A DNA stretch of 64,000 nucleotides from Spirulina subsalsa PCC 9445 (GCF_000314005.1 NZ_JH980292.1:4500121-4564120), one strand, 5' to 3'. Positions 15,586 through 24,547 are shown, numbered from the stretch's first letter. Numbers and translations: made by a program. Notes: generated from the letters alone by a model not told the origin.

Positions 15586-16248
15586 TTAATCCCGTTGAAA
15601 AACGACGGAAAGATTATTAGCAGGCATGGGGACGGTTTCCAGCCAGGTTAAACTATGATCGGCGGCTACGTCTTGCACGGTTTCTAGGTTACGGACTCCC
15701 CATTCTGGATTCTGCGATCGCAATGACCCATCAAACGCCTCATTACTCACGGCCGTATGGACTCCCCCCTGCTTAAAAGGCCCATAGAGGTACAGAATCC
15801 CCCCCCGAGGTAAAATCCGCTTGGCCCCCGCCATCAAGCCTAAACAAGCCTCCCACGGGGCAATATGAATCATATTAATATTCACCATGCTTTCAATGGG
15901 GTACTTTTCTCGTTCCTGTGCCGTATAATGAGCCGGACTGTTGCCATTTTCCACCGACCAACGGGACTCACAAACATTCAAGAAAAAAGGCGGGTATAAA
16001 TTCGGACTCGGTTCTATCTCTTGCCAAGCTTTAATACTCGCTAATAATTCCGGTTGACAATCACTGGTTAACCAGCGTCGCGGCTTTAAACGAGGGGCAA
16101 AATAAACACTATGTTGACCCGTCCCACTGGCAATTTCTAAAACCGTCCCAGTAGGGTTAAGAACACGCTTTAAGACCGTTAAAATCGGCTGACGATTGCG
16201 CTCCGTTGCGGGAGCATATCGGCGGAAATCATTTAAATTTTGTTGCAC
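15586..16248 (-). CDS. DUF938 SAM-dependent methyltransferase-like protein
   Basis: A 220-residue protein beginning with the DUF938 signature: RRYAPATERNRQPILTVLKR, then TVLEIASGTGQHSVYFAPRL, which is the glycine-rich SAM loop (motif I). Further motifs are NMIHIAPWEACLGLMAGA and LYLYGPFKQGGVHT, typical of this group. Members are widespread and mostly uncharacterised. The GTG start at 16246-16248 gives the standard length. It is tail to tail with the membrane protein gene and lies about 110 bases beyond ilvE on the same strand. Confidence 0.85.
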   Translation of the reverse strand: MQQNLNDFRRYAPATERNRQPILTVLKRVLNPTGTVLEIASGTGQHSVYFAPRLKPRRWLTSDCQPELLASIKAWQEIEPSPNLYPPFFLNVCESRWSVENGNSPAHYTAQEREKYPIESMVNINMIHIAPWEACLGLMAGAKRILPRGGILYLYGPFKQGGVHTAVSNEAFDGSLRSQNPEWGVRNLETVQDVAADHSLTWLETVPMPANNLSVVFQRD

Positions 16249-16357
16249 AAGTCAAGGAAGATGTGAGGAATAGAAAAAGTCAGAGAGAAGTCTTGAGAGG
16301 AGATAGAGAGATAGGAAAAACCCTTAGCTATCTTGCTCTACCCCGGAGTTTTTTCTC

Positions 16358-17272
16358 TTAATCAAGAGGAATCTTATACACCCAATCTTGATAATCAGAG
16401 TCGCGATTTTCCGTAATCGCCACCAGTTTTTCCCGCAGTTTATCCGTAATGGGTCTATTTTTCGGCAGATGATAATTTTCAATCTGTTTAACTGGGGTAA
16501 TTTTCGCCGCCGTACCACTTAAAAAGACTTCATCAGCAATCAGTAACTCCGTCTTATCAATCCCCCGTTCAATAACCGGAATGCCTAAATCTTCCGCCAG
16601 AGTGACAATACTATTGCGGGTAATCCCTTCTAAAATATCCTGGTCATAACTGGGGGTAATAACTTTACCGTTACGCACCATAAAAACATTCATCCCCGAG
16701 GCCTCGCAAATCTTGCCTTGAGAGTTCATTAAGAGTGCTTCATCAAAACCAGATTCGACGGCCTCAGTTTTAGCCAAGGAAGAGGCAATATAGGCCCCGC
16801 TAATTTTACCCCGTAAGGGAAAACTGCGGTCTTCCTGACGATGCCAAGAACTCACCCGACAGCTTACCCCATCGGGCGATAAATAATCCCCTAATTCCAA
16901 ACCGTAAACAAAGAAATCCTTCTCGATATTATGTAAACGGGGGGCAATTCCTAAATCAGAAGTGTAGACAAAGGGGCGAATATAAAAGGAAAATGTGGGT
17001 TTGTTTTTTTCGACAAATTCAACAATCACCTGTTGAATCTTCTCAGCCGGGAGATCAAAATGTAGGAAGCGCGCACTGTTGCTGAGGCGTTTACAATGTT
17101 CATCAAGGCGAAACAATAAGATTTGTTGCGGATTATTAGGATCAGGAATGCCACGCAGTCCTCCAAAGGCTCCAGTGCCGTAGTGTAGGGCATGAGTGGC
17201 GATGGAAATATTGGCTTCCGCAAAGGGGACAAATTGGTTCTGGAAATAGGCGATGGGGAGGAAGTTGTGCAT
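16358..17272 (-). CDS. ilvE: Branched-chain amino acid aminotransferase
   Basis: The 304-residue product is a fold-type IV PLP aminotransferase. Hallmarks are ATHALHYGTGAFGGLRG near the N-terminus, RPFVYTSDLG, and WHRQEDRSFPLRGKISGAYI. The PLP lysine is in RGKISGAY, and EASGMNVFMVRNGKVITP is the usual binding strand. IlvE transfers the amino group between glutamate and the keto acids of Leu, Ile and Val in the cytoplasm. I start at ATG 17272 (MHNFLPIAYF), as in the family; an upstream in-frame ATG at 17332 would add an unsupported 20 residues. It is divergent from rlpA. Paralogues such as D-amino acid aminotransferase are less likely given the length and motifs. Confidence 0.9.
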   Translation of the reverse strand: MHNFLPIAYFQNQFVPFAEANISIATHALHYGTGAFGGLRGIPDPNNPQQILLFRLDEHCKRLSNSARFLHFDLPAEKIQQVIVEFVEKNKPTFSFYIRPFVYTSDLGIAPRLHNIEKDFFVYGLELGDYLSPDGVSCRVSSWHRQEDRSFPLRGKISGAYIASSLAKTEAVESGFDEALLMNSQGKICEASGMNVFMVRNGKVITPSYDQDILEGITRNSIVTLAEDLGIPVIERGIDKTELLIADEVFLSGTAAKITPVKQIENYHLPKNRPITDKLREKLVAITENRDSDYQDWVYKIPLD

Positions 17273-17633
17273 TGCAAATGATGGGGAAACGGTCGTAAGA
17301 ATGGCAATTCTATCCGTTGTGCAGTATATCATGGCGGCTGGCGTTGGAGGGGAAGGGATTGAGTCGGATCAGAGGATTGGGCAAATTTACGGCAGCTTTG
17401 CAGCTTTGGAAGATTTTATAAAGCTTTAGTGAAGCGTATAAAAAAATACGCAGAAAAATTATCTTTTGCGTACATTGAGGGTATTGTGAAATTAGGTCAT
17501 GAGTTTTTTCAGGGGTGTCAATTGATGAGGTTCTACGGTCGAAGCGTTTAAGTAGAACCACCCATGATCTAGGAGTGAAGACACCAAGAGGTTGTAGGGC
17601 TTGGGCAAACAATGTCCTACGAAGGAGGCAAAT

Positions 17634-18245
17634 GTGAGTATTCAATCTCGAATTTTATGGGGATCTGCCCTAATTATTGCGTTAGGCGTAAGTATTGGAT
17701 TATACCCAACTTCTGCGGCGATTGCTGAGGAGACGGGCAAGGAGGAAAAAGAGATAGAGGTGGCGGTGGTGGGTCAGCCAGAAAGTCCACCGTTCGCGCA
17801 GGATGCTGTTGGCGCAGCCTCTCGAAGCGAAGAAAAGGAGGAAAAGGTAATAACGAGAAGTCCTCATGCTCCTCGTCCTCAAAATACGGTGTCTCCTCAG
17901 AGGAGGAGAACTTCGGAAGCGGTGGCCTATCGTCCCGCTCCAGCCACCTCTCATTTATATCGTGGGGTAGCGTCTTGGTATGGCCCCAATTTTCACGGTA
18001 GACGGTCGGCTAGTGGGGAAATTTATAATCAGAATGCGATGACGGCGGCCCATCGGACGTTACCCTTTGGGACTCGGGTCAGGGTGACGAATTTAAATAA
18101 TGGTCGGTCGGTGGTGGTACGGATTAATGACCGAGGGCCCTTTATTGCGGGTCGTATTATTGATTTATCCCGGGGTGCGGCTCAGGAAATTGGTCTGATT
18201 CGGTCTGGGGTGGCTCCGGTGAGTGTGGAGGTGTTGGGACGTTGA
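17634..18245 (+). CDS. rlpA: RlpA-like septal ring lytic transglycosylase
   Basis: GTG 17634 follows aggagg by five bases and gives 203 residues. Residues 1-33 form a signal peptide. A low-complexity charged linker (about 34-105) leads to the double-psi beta-barrel domain: [19 protein letters not shown], then [17 protein letters not shown] and [10 protein letters not shown] with the catalytic-type Asp. RlpA proteins cleave naked glycan strands at the septum or act as periplasmic or outer-membrane lipoproteins; here no lipobox is seen. A genome repeat (17793-17831) is embedded in frame in the linker. No SPOR domain is present. Confidence 0.88.
   Translation: MSIQSRILWGSALIIALGVSIGLYPTSAAIAEETGKEEKEIEVAVVGQPESPPFAQDAVGAASRSEEKEEKVITRSPHAPRPQNTVSPQRRRTSEAVAYRPAPATSHLYRGVASWYGPNFHGRRSASGEIYNQNAMTAAHRTLPFGTRVRVTNLNNGRSVVVRINDRGPFIAGRIIDLSRGAAQEIGLIRSGVAPVSVEVLGR
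17793..17831 (+). repeat. Short genomic repeat carried inside the RlpA linker
   Basis: The string ttcgcgcaggatgctgttgg followed by cgcagcctctcgaagcgaa matches a type of short repeat familiar from cyanobacterial intergenic regions. Here it lies in frame in coding sequence and encodes [14 protein letters not shown]. Confidence 0.55.
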
Positions 18246-18594
18246 GACTCCGCGCTCTTGCCTAAACTGAATCCTAATAGATCCCGTTCACTCCTAGTGA
18301 ATTTAGCTCATTGTCGGGAAGCCCCGCACTGTACGTTCGCGTTCGCAACGCTTTGCTACGCAACGCTTCGCGTTCGCGAAGCGTCACGAAGTGAACGCGA
18401 ACGGGGATGTCCCTAAAAAGACATCTAGAGCCTCCCGTAGAAGCACCGAACGCCTCATAGTGATATGGGGAAGCCCGCACCGTACCCCTAGGGTCGGTGT
18501 CGGGAGGATGTCACGTCTGACGCACCCTTGTATAGTGGAAGAGAGGGTGAATAAGAGGTAAGCTATCCCAAGAGAACATCGGAAAAAGTGACTG
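18246..18594. other. Noncoding region with nested palindromes
   Basis: About 350 bases between rlpA and the DUF2007 gene. Outer arms cgttcgcgttc (18334-18344) and gaacgcgaacg (18393-18403) enclose a 10-bp perfect inner hairpin, acgcttcgcg/cgcgaagcgt (18363-18384). Further on, a second block (gggaagcccgcaccgtaccc near 18469) repeats the sequence near 18316. No gene is seen; the promoter of the DUF2007 gene should be near 18500-18580. Confidence 0.65.
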
Positions 18595-18834
18595 ATGAAA
18601 TCTGTATCTTGGATTACGGTACGCACCACCAGCACGCGCTGGGAAGCTGAACTAATGCAGCAAATCCTGACCAGTCATGAGATTCCCTGCCGTGTGGTCA
18701 ACTTGGGAGCGAGTGCCTGTTTTTTGTCGGGAGAGGCTGCTTTACAGGTGTTTCCCCAAGATCGATGGACGGCTTTATTACTCCTAAGTCCTCAAGAAGA
18801 GGAGGATCTCGACGACTTCCCGGAAGACTCCTGA
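18595..18834 (+). CDS. DUF2007-type small protein
   Basis: A 79-residue protein with the DUF2007 (putative signal-transducing protein) pattern: WITVRTTSTRWEAELMQQIL, then a helix-loop HEIPCRVVNLG and DRWTALLLLSPQEEEDLDDF. Such proteins are small, soluble and conserved in cyanobacteria; the biochemical role is not established. The ATG at 18595 follows ggaaaaag weakly. It stands upstream of a TnpB unit on the same strand, separated by about 110 bases. Confidence 0.7.
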   Translation: MKSVSWITVRTTSTRWEAELMQQILTSHEIPCRVVNLGASACFLSGEAALQVFPQDRWTALLLLSPQEEEDLDDFPEDS

Positions 18835-18948
18835 TCGTCCTCTGCTAGTTTCGTTGTTTAACAAAAACGTTGCGAAATTCCCCTTCCTCGTTTACAGGGA
18901 GGGAATGAATAGCCAACTAAAAATAAACTAAGCAATAGCGAATCATCT

Positions 18949-20204
18949 GATAAGATGTTACCATCTTATCGGTACTGTTGAGTTTTGATAATGTACAAGG
19001 CCTACAAATTTCGCCTATACCCAACGAATGACCAAAAAGTATCCCTTGCTAAAGCCTTTGGGTGCTGTCGTTGGTATTGGAATTTTGCCTTAGACTTGTG
19101 CCAGAAAACCTATATTCAGACGGGGAAAGGATTGTCCCGGGGATATATCCAAGGTCTATTACCAGGACTAAAAAAGGAGTATCCTTGGTTAACAGATGCC
19201 TACTCCCAATCCTTGCAGGTGGTTGCCCTTAATCTTTCCACGGCCTATAAAAACTTTTTTGAGAAACGGGCGCAGTTACCCCGTTTCAAATCAAAGCATG
19301 GTCGGCAGACTCTGAGTTATCCTGCTAATGTTAAGTTTGAAGGAGACTATCTCAAAGTACCGGGAAAAATTGGACTGCTCTATTGCCGTCGTCATCGGGA
19401 ATTTGAAGGGACAATCAAAACCGTTACTCTTTCTAAAAATCCTGATGGTCAATACTATGCTTCGGTGTGGGTGAATGACGGGAAAGATACCATTACCCCA
19501 TCAGTCGGAGGTAAAGCCATTGGGATTGATGTTGGTCTAACCCATTTTGCGATTACTAGCGATGGCTCTAAGTACGACAACCCTCGCCATTTTGCCAAGC
19601 ATCAGAACAACCTAAAGCGTAAGCAACAAAAGCTATCCCGTAAACAAAAGGGAAGTCAAAATCGAGCTAAGGCTAAACAAAAAGTCGCCAAAGTTCATAG
19701 TAAGATAGCCCGATGTCGTGAGGACTTTCTACACAAACTATCCCGCAAGATAGTTAACGAAAACCAAGTGATTGCTGTAGAGAATCTGAACGTTAAAGGG
19801 ATGGGACAAAACCCTAAACTTGCCAAGGCAATTAGTGATGTGGGTTGGGGGATGTTTACCACAATGCTGAAATACAAAGCCGAGTGGGAGGGGAAAACTT
19901 ATATTGAAGTTGACCGCTTTTTTGCGTCTTCTAAAATTTGTCACGTTTGCCTTAATCGAGTGGATAGTTTACCGTTAGAAGTTCGGCAATGGGAATGTCA
20001 ACATTGTGGGACTCACCACGACCGTGATCTCAATGCAGCGCAAAACATTAAAAATGAAGCCTTGCGGATATTGTCGTTGGGAACCAGCGATACTGCCTGG
20101 GGAGGGAACGTAAGACAACCTGGTAAAACTTCGGTTTTGCTAGATGCTATTCCCGTTGAATCAGGAAGCCACATCCTCGCCAATGGCAGGGTGGGGTAGT
20201 TCAC
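18949..20204 (+). mobile_element. IS200/IS605-type TnpB-only unit (IS1341-like)
   Basis: The left part carries a perfect 9-bp hairpin, gataagatg/catcttatc (18949-18970), 20 bases before tnpB. The right end is fixed by comparison: copies here, at 63063 and at 3120 share sequence up to ttcac (20200-20204), five bases past the tnpB stop, and then diverge. No Y1 transposase (tnpA) is present, so mobility would need a helper in trans. The exact left boundary is not certain and could lie up to about 100 bases further left. Confidence 0.75.
18991..20199 (+). CDS. tnpB: TnpB RNA-guided endonuclease (IS200/IS605 family), apparently intact
   Basis: 402 residues from ATG 18991 (MYKAYKFRLYPTNDQKVSLA is the usual N-terminus). 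All RuvC residues are present: Asp180 in GIDVGLTHFA, Glu264 in IAVENLNVKG and Asp346 in DRDLNAAQNI. The zinc ribbon is complete (CHVC then CQHC... the pair WECQHCGTHHDRD). In this family TnpB uses an RNA from the element's right end to cut DNA beside a short motif at the left end, which helps the element persist. Length and motifs are normal for the family. The same gene occurs with two frameshifts at 63063-64000. The stop codon is five bases before the element end, so the guide RNA must overlap the coding sequence. Confidence 0.9.
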   Translation: MYKAYKFRLYPTNDQKVSLAKAFGCCRWYWNFALDLCQKTYIQTGKGLSRGYIQGLLPGLKKEYPWLTDAYSQSLQVVALNLSTAYKNFFEKRAQLPRFKSKHGRQTLSYPANVKFEGDYLKVPGKIGLLYCRRHREFEGTIKTVTLSKNPDGQYYASVWVNDGKDTITPSVGGKAIGIDVGLTHFAITSDGSKYDNPRHFAKHQNNLKRKQQKLSRKQKGSQNRAKAKQKVAKVHSKIARCREDFLHKLSRKIVNENQVIAVENLNVKGMGQNPKLAKAISDVGWGMFTTMLKYKAEWEGKTYIEVDRFFASSKICHVCLNRVDSLPLEVRQWECQHCGTHHDRDLNAAQNIKNEALRILSLGTSDTAWGGNVRQPGKTSVLLDAIPVESGSHILANGRVG

Positions 20205-20244
20205 TGCTCTTATTACACAAAAACCTAAACCCTTAAAAAACTAT

Positions 20245-21174
20245 ATGTCGTTATTTGATTGGTTTGCCAATCGGCAAAAATCAGAACAAACCACCCAACA
20301 AGGTCAAGCGGAACGAGAAATCGCGGATGGTCTTTGGACGAAATGCCCAGAATGCGGGGTTTTAGCCTATACCAAGGATCTGCAAGCCAATATGATGGTC
20401 TGTGCAGACTGTGGTCATCATATGCGGGTGGATAGCAATGAACGGATTCGTCAACTGATTGATCCCAAAACTTGGAAACCCCTCAATGAGGAGTTAGAAC
20501 CCCTTGATCCCCTGAATTTCCGCGATCGCAAATTCTACAAAGACCGTATTCAAGAAACCCAAGCTAAAACCGGACTCAAAGATGCGGTACAAACCGGAAC
20601 CGGCCTCCTCGATGGTTTACCTGTCGCCCTCGGCGTGATGGACTTCCGCTTTATGGGCGGTAGTATGGGCTCGGTCGTGGGAGAAAAACTCTGTCGGTTA
20701 ATTGAATATGGTACCCAAGAGGGCTTGACAGTTATCATCATTTGTGCATCCGGCGGAGCGCGAATGCAGGAGGGGATGTTAAGTTTAATGCAGATGGCCA
20801 AGATTTCCGGGGCTTTAGATCTCCACCGTCAAGCCCATTTACTCTATATCCCTGTGTTAACCCATCCCACGACGGGGGGCGTAACAGCCAGTTTTGCCAT
20901 GTTAGGGGACTTGATTTTGGCGGAACCCAAGGCAACCATCGGCTTTGCGGGGCGGCGGGTGATTGAACAAACTCTGCGGGAAAAACTACCGGACGATTTC
21001 CAAACCTCAGAATATTTGCTCCAGCATGGCTTTGTTGATGCTATTGTGCCACGAACTCAGTTGAAAAAGACTCTCGCCCAATTAATTAGTCTTCATCAAC
21101 CCTTTTTCCCCTTGGATGCCGGGCCTAATGCCCATCACGCCATGTCAACGCAAACCCTTGTCCCTCAGAATTAG
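20245..21174 (+). CDS. accD: Acetyl-CoA carboxylase carboxyltransferase subunit beta
   Basis: A 309-residue protein with the AccD N-terminal zinc ribbon (Cys34, Cys37, Cys53, Cys56 in CPEC and CADC), followed by the crotonase-like carboxyltransferase core: [26 protein letters not shown] and [17 protein letters not shown]. AccD pairs with AccA to move carboxyl from carboxybiotin of AccB to acetyl-CoA, the first step of fatty acid synthesis. The ATG is at the normal position with no clear Shine-Dalgarno. It lies 40 bases behind a TnpB unit, so its promoter is in or near the element or upstream of it. accB is elsewhere, at 24620-25105. Confidence 0.95.
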   Translation: MSLFDWFANRQKSEQTTQQGQAEREIADGLWTKCPECGVLAYTKDLQANMMVCADCGHHMRVDSNERIRQLIDPKTWKPLNEELEPLDPLNFRDRKFYKDRIQETQAKTGLKDAVQTGTGLLDGLPVALGVMDFRFMGGSMGSVVGEKLCRLIEYGTQEGLTVIIICASGGARMQEGMLSLMQMAKISGALDLHRQAHLLYIPVLTHPTTGGVTASFAMLGDLILAEPKATIGFAGRRVIEQTLREKLPDDFQTSEYLLQHGFVDAIVPRTQLKKTLAQLISLHQPFFPLDAGPNAHHAMSTQTLVPQN

Positions 21175-21264
21175 GGAACAGGGAACGGGGAATAGGTAAT
21201 AGACATCTCCCCTGCTCTCCTGCTCCCCGACTCCCAACTCCCGGACTTGTTCAGTAAACCCTTC
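21175..21264. repeat. MITE-like relic between accD and the ABC exporter
   Basis: A gggaacagggaacggggaat array follows the accD stop directly and ends in gttcagtaaacccttccta, a diverged right end of the 6439-type repeat. No left end is clear. Confidence 0.55.
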
Positions 21265-21280
21265 CTAGTTTTGCACTTTA

Positions 21281-23026
21281 TTGGCGATCGCAAGCAACTT
21301 GAAAAAAACATCCAATTATTGGCTACTCTTGCCCTACCTCCGACCCCAAACCCCCATCATCGGGTTAGCGATGGTCTGTACCCTCGTGTTTACAGCTAGT
21401 TGGCCGATTTTGATTAAACTGGCTGAATTGATTGCCGACTCCGTAGGTCGCGGTCAGTTAGAAATTACCGGACAAATTGCCGGACTAGGGATTCTGGTGT
21501 TTTTAGTCCGCAGTCTCTCCCTCTATGGCCAAGATGTCTGGATTGCTGAGGCCTCCCTACAAGTCGCCCATCAACTGCGCTGTGATGTTTACGCCCACTT
21601 ACAACGTCTGGGCTTAAACTATTTTGAAACCACCAAAACCGGGGACTTGTCCTATCGTCTCACCGAAGATACAGACCGCATCGGGGAGGCCATTAACCAA
21701 CTCTTCCATCAGTTTGTGCCTTGTGTCTTACAACTGATTGTTGTGTTGGTCTATATGATTTACATGAACTGGCAACTCACCCTAGCGGCCTTTCTTATTG
21801 CCCCTCTGATGGCCTTATTGGTGACAATGTTTGGGGAACGTCTCTTAGACTTCTCTCGGCGCAGTCAAAACCGCATTTCTGACCTTTCGGCGCTGTTAAT
21901 TGAGTTTCTCTCGGGGATTCGTCTCATTCAAGCCTTCGCCGCCGAAGACTACGCCCTGCGCCGTTTTACCCAAGAAGCGGAGGAAAACCGTAAAGCCCGT
22001 TTAGGGGTGGAGAAAATCAAGGTTTTTCAAATGGTTTTGGTGGGGTTTTTATATGCCACCAGTATCTTATTGGTGTTCTTTTTGGGGGGATGGCAAATCT
22101 CCCAAGCTAACTTAACGGCCAGTCAATTTGTGGGGTTTTTGGCGGCGGCTTTAATGTTGGTGGATCCGATTAATATTACCACCAATAATTACAATACATT
22201 CAAACAAGCTCAGGCTTCGGTGGATCGGGTGTTTGAACTGGTGCAACTCGCGCCTAATATTCGGGAAGCCCAAAAGGCGATCGCACTTCCCCCCATTACC
22301 GGGCGTGTCACCTACGAGAATGTGAGTTTTGGCTATAATCCCGAGCAACCTGTGTTAAAAAACCTCAGCTTTGAGGTAGAACCGGGGGAAATGATTGCGT
22401 TAGTGGGACATTCTGGGGCAGGGAAAACCACGTTAGTTAATTTACTCCCCCGGTTTTATGATCCTGACCAAGGCAAAATCCGAATTGATGGGCTAAATAT
22501 TGAGGAAGTAGAACTAAAAAGTTTACGCCAACAAATTGGCATTGTCCCTCAAGATACGATGTTATTTTCTGGCACTATTGCGGAAAATATTGCCTTTGGT
22601 CAACGAAATTTTGACCTTACCGCCATTGAAAAAGCGGCCAGAATTGCCAATGCTCATCAATTCATCGCTCAATTCTCCCAAGGGTATTATACCTATGTCG
22701 GAGAGCGGGGGGTGAACCTGTCAGGGGGGCAACGACAACGGATTGCCATTGCTCGGGCGGTGTTACTCAATCCTCGTATCTTGATTTTAGATGAGGCTAC
22801 CTCGGCGCTGGATTCGGAATCTGAGGCCTTAGTACAGGAAGCCCTCGAACGATTATTGCGCGATCGCACCGTTTTCGTCATTGCCCACCGTCTCGCCACC
22901 GTCCGCCAAGCCAATCGCCTTTTTGTCCTAGAAGCAGGGCAAATCATCGAATCCGGCACCCATCAAGAGTTGTTACAACACAATGGCCGTTATGCCCAGT
23001 TTTACGCCCAGCAGTTTTCGAGTTAG
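21281..23026 (+). CDS. ABC exporter, fused permease and ATPase (ABCB / lipid-multidrug type)
   Basis: A 581-residue half-transporter: six hydrophobic helices in residues about 15-310, then the nucleotide-binding domain at about 340-581. Motifs seen are Walker A (GHSGAGKTTLV), Q-loop (IGIVPQDTMLFSGTI), signature (LSGGQRQRIAIARA), Walker B (ILILDEATSALDSE) and H-loop (FVIAHRLATV). As a half-size unit it should homodimerise in the inner membrane and export a hydrophobic compound or lipid; substrate unknown. The frame opens with TTG 21281; TTG 21299 is an alternative, and neither has a strong ribosome site. A dispersed repeat lies directly on both sides. Confidence 0.88.
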   Translation: MAIASNLKKTSNYWLLLPYLRPQTPIIGLAMVCTLVFTASWPILIKLAELIADSVGRGQLEITGQIAGLGILVFLVRSLSLYGQDVWIAEASLQVAHQLRCDVYAHLQRLGLNYFETTKTGDLSYRLTEDTDRIGEAINQLFHQFVPCVLQLIVVLVYMIYMNWQLTLAAFLIAPLMALLVTMFGERLLDFSRRSQNRISDLSALLIEFLSGIRLIQAFAAEDYALRRFTQEAEENRKARLGVEKIKVFQMVLVGFLYATSILLVFFLGGWQISQANLTASQFVGFLAAALMLVDPINITTNNYNTFKQAQASVDRVFELVQLAPNIREAQKAIALPPITGRVTYENVSFGYNPEQPVLKNLSFEVEPGEMIALVGHSGAGKTTLVNLLPRFYDPDQGKIRIDGLNIEEVELKSLRQQIGIVPQDTMLFSGTIAENIAFGQRNFDLTAIEKAARIANAHQFIAQFSQGYYTYVGERGVNLSGGQRQRIAIARAVLLNPRILILDEATSALDSESEALVQEALERLLRDRTVFVIAHRLATVRQANRLFVLEAGQIIESGTHQELLQHNGRYAQFYAQQFSS

Positions 23027-23225
23027 GGTTTACTGAATAAGGGAACGGGAAAAATGGAAAACGGGATTAACCCCGATGAAATTTAAGTTTTAAAACAATC
23101 ATTTTGGACACAACCGCGTTTTCCCAACTCCTGACTCCCAATGCCTTGACTTCTAACGTTGGGCCTTAACTTGTCAAGATTGCCTATTCCCCATTACCTC
23201 CCCCCTGCTCCCCCCGTTCCCTTGT
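23027..23225. repeat. MITE-like and second-family dispersed repeats
   Basis: Begins with agggtttactgaataaggg, a left end of the 6439-type family, and contains ttggacacaaccg and cttgacttctaacgttgg...cttaacttgtcaagattg, also found at 59366-59455. Ends in runs of cccccgttccc. No gene seen. Confidence 0.65.
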
Positions 23226-23319
23226 TACACGGAATCTACAATCAAAGGCTTGTAGAGTGGAACAAGCATCTTGCGCTCTACGGTCATTATTCTATTAGTA
23301 GAACAAATTGAGAGAGATT

Positions 23320-23949
23320 ATGGACGACCCGAACACGCCCCAAACCCCTAAAAAATCGCTAGTTAATCCCCTTATCGCTGGAGCCTCTGCGATCGCAATT
23401 CTCCTAGGAGGTGGAACAGGCTTTTGGGCTTGGAATCAATTAAACAGCCCTCAACCCACCGTTGAAACTCCTAGTGAAGCTCCCACGGGAACAGCACAAC
23501 AACCCCTCTCCCCCGATGTGATTCAAGAAACCGCCATCCAACTCTACTGGCTAGATGAGAACATTGAATTAGTCGCCACCCCAGCCACCTTATTAGAGAA
23601 AACTGGCACCCTCGAAGACTCCTTAGAAAATGCTATCCAGCAACTTCTAGACGGTCCCCCGGATGACAGCTACGGTACAACGATCCCCGAAGGAACAGAA
23701 CTCCGAGGAGTGCGTCTAGAGGGGGATGGCATCCATGTAAATCTGTCCGAAGACTTTACCTTTGGAGGGGGAACCGCCTCCATGAGTGGGCGAGTTGCCC
23801 AAATTCTCTATACTGCAACCAGTCTCAATCCCGACGGCAAAGTATGGCTGGAAATTGAAGGGCAACCTTTAGAGGTACTCGGAGGAGAAGGACTGATCTT
23901 AGACCAACCCCTCACCCGTGAGGGCTACGCTCAAGACTTCCCTCTTTGA
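23320..23949 (+). CDS. GerMN-domain protein, membrane anchored
   Basis: 209 residues from ATG 23320 (gagaga is just upstream; an in-frame TTG at 23308 is an alternative). One hydrophobic anchor lies at about 17-38 (LIAGASAIAILLGGGTGFWAW), followed by a Pro/Thr-rich spacer and a GerMN domain at about 70-205, seen as IQLYWLDENIELV, AIQQLLDGPPDD, IPEGTELRGV and IHVNLSEDF. GerMN domains occur in spore germination and cell-envelope proteins; in cyanobacteria the function is unknown but a periplasmic location is likely. The stop codon overlaps the start of a TnpB right-end relic. Confidence 0.82.
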   Translation: MDDPNTPQTPKKSLVNPLIAGASAIAILLGGGTGFWAWNQLNSPQPTVETPSEAPTGTAQQPLSPDVIQETAIQLYWLDENIELVATPATLLEKTGTLEDSLENAIQQLLDGPPDDSYGTTIPEGTELRGVRLEGDGIHVNLSEDFTFGGGTASMSGRVAQILYTATSLNPDGKVWLEIEGQPLEVLGGEGLILDQPLTREGYAQDFPL

Positions 23950-24000
23950 CACTCCCGTCGCTAAAAGCGAGGGATTCTTGGTTCACCGAGTTTCCTTAAC
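23945..24000 (-). repeat. IS200/IS605-type right-end relic (second family)
   Basis: ttgacactcccgtcgctaaa and agcgagggattcttggttca form the hairpin-bearing end also seen at 258 and 50134. It begins within the stop codon of the GerMN gene and runs antisense to it. No protein remains. Confidence 0.6.
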
Positions 24001-24101
24001 TTGACAGGACCTATCCAATAAGTTTTCGTAGGCACCGAGGGTCTTCACCCCGACATTCTCGATAACGGGCAAAAACCATGACGGGCAACAACGGACCAAC
24101 A

Positions 24102-24130
24102 GCCCCACCCACAAGGGGATGGGGTTTTCC
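24102..24130 (+). terminator. Hairpin followed by T-run after the GerMN gene
   Basis: gccccacccaca and aggggatggggtttt form a G/C-rich stem with a T-run, a plausible terminator for plus-strand transcription. A variant of this hairpin appears at 52911 and 56112, which suggests that it is part of a dispersed element. Confidence 0.55.
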
Positions 24131-24190
24131 CGGCAATCTTTATGAATTTGGCAAGTCCTATTTCATCTTCCACTGAAAAGATGAGATATT

Positions 24191-24547
24191 TCATGCTACC
24201 GTGCTTTTTCCGGTAAAATCCCGAAAATGGCGCGCTTGCTGTTCAATACGAGCAGCCAGTCGGTTACAAACCAAATTACACAACTCAAAACTCAAGGGAT
24301 CGTCAACACGGTAGTAGGCAGAAGTCCCTTCTGTCCGCCGTGTTAAGATCCCTGCTTGCAACATCACTTTGAGGTGTTTCGAGACATTGGCCTGACTGGT
24401 TTGAGTTGCTTCAACCAGTTCCTGTACACATTTTTCTTCTTCCCGCAGAAGACTTAATATCCGCAGACGCATCGGCTCGCTCAAAATACCAAAGTATTCT
24501 GACAACTGCTGAACAACCTCTTGAGGGATCGGCTTAACTGATTGCAT
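24191..24547 (-). CDS. ArsR/SmtB-family transcriptional regulator
   Basis: A 118-residue winged-helix protein. The HTH is visible as ELVEATQTSQANVSKHLKVM, followed by the wing LTRRTEGTSAYYRVDD. The family usually represses metal, redox or carbon genes as a dimer. The common arsenic motif ELCVCDL is replaced by EKCVQEL with a single Cys, and no clear zinc motif is seen, so the inducer may not be a metal. ATG at 24545-24547. It lies about 70 bases upstream-divergent in context from accB, which is on the same strand further on; no evident operon. The adjacent genes do not identify the target. Confidence 0.88.
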   Translation of the reverse strand: MQSVKPIPQEVVQQLSEYFGILSEPMRLRILSLLREEEKCVQELVEATQTSQANVSKHLKVMLQAGILTRRTEGTSAYYRVDDPLSFELCNLVCNRLAARIEQQARHFRDFTGKSTVA

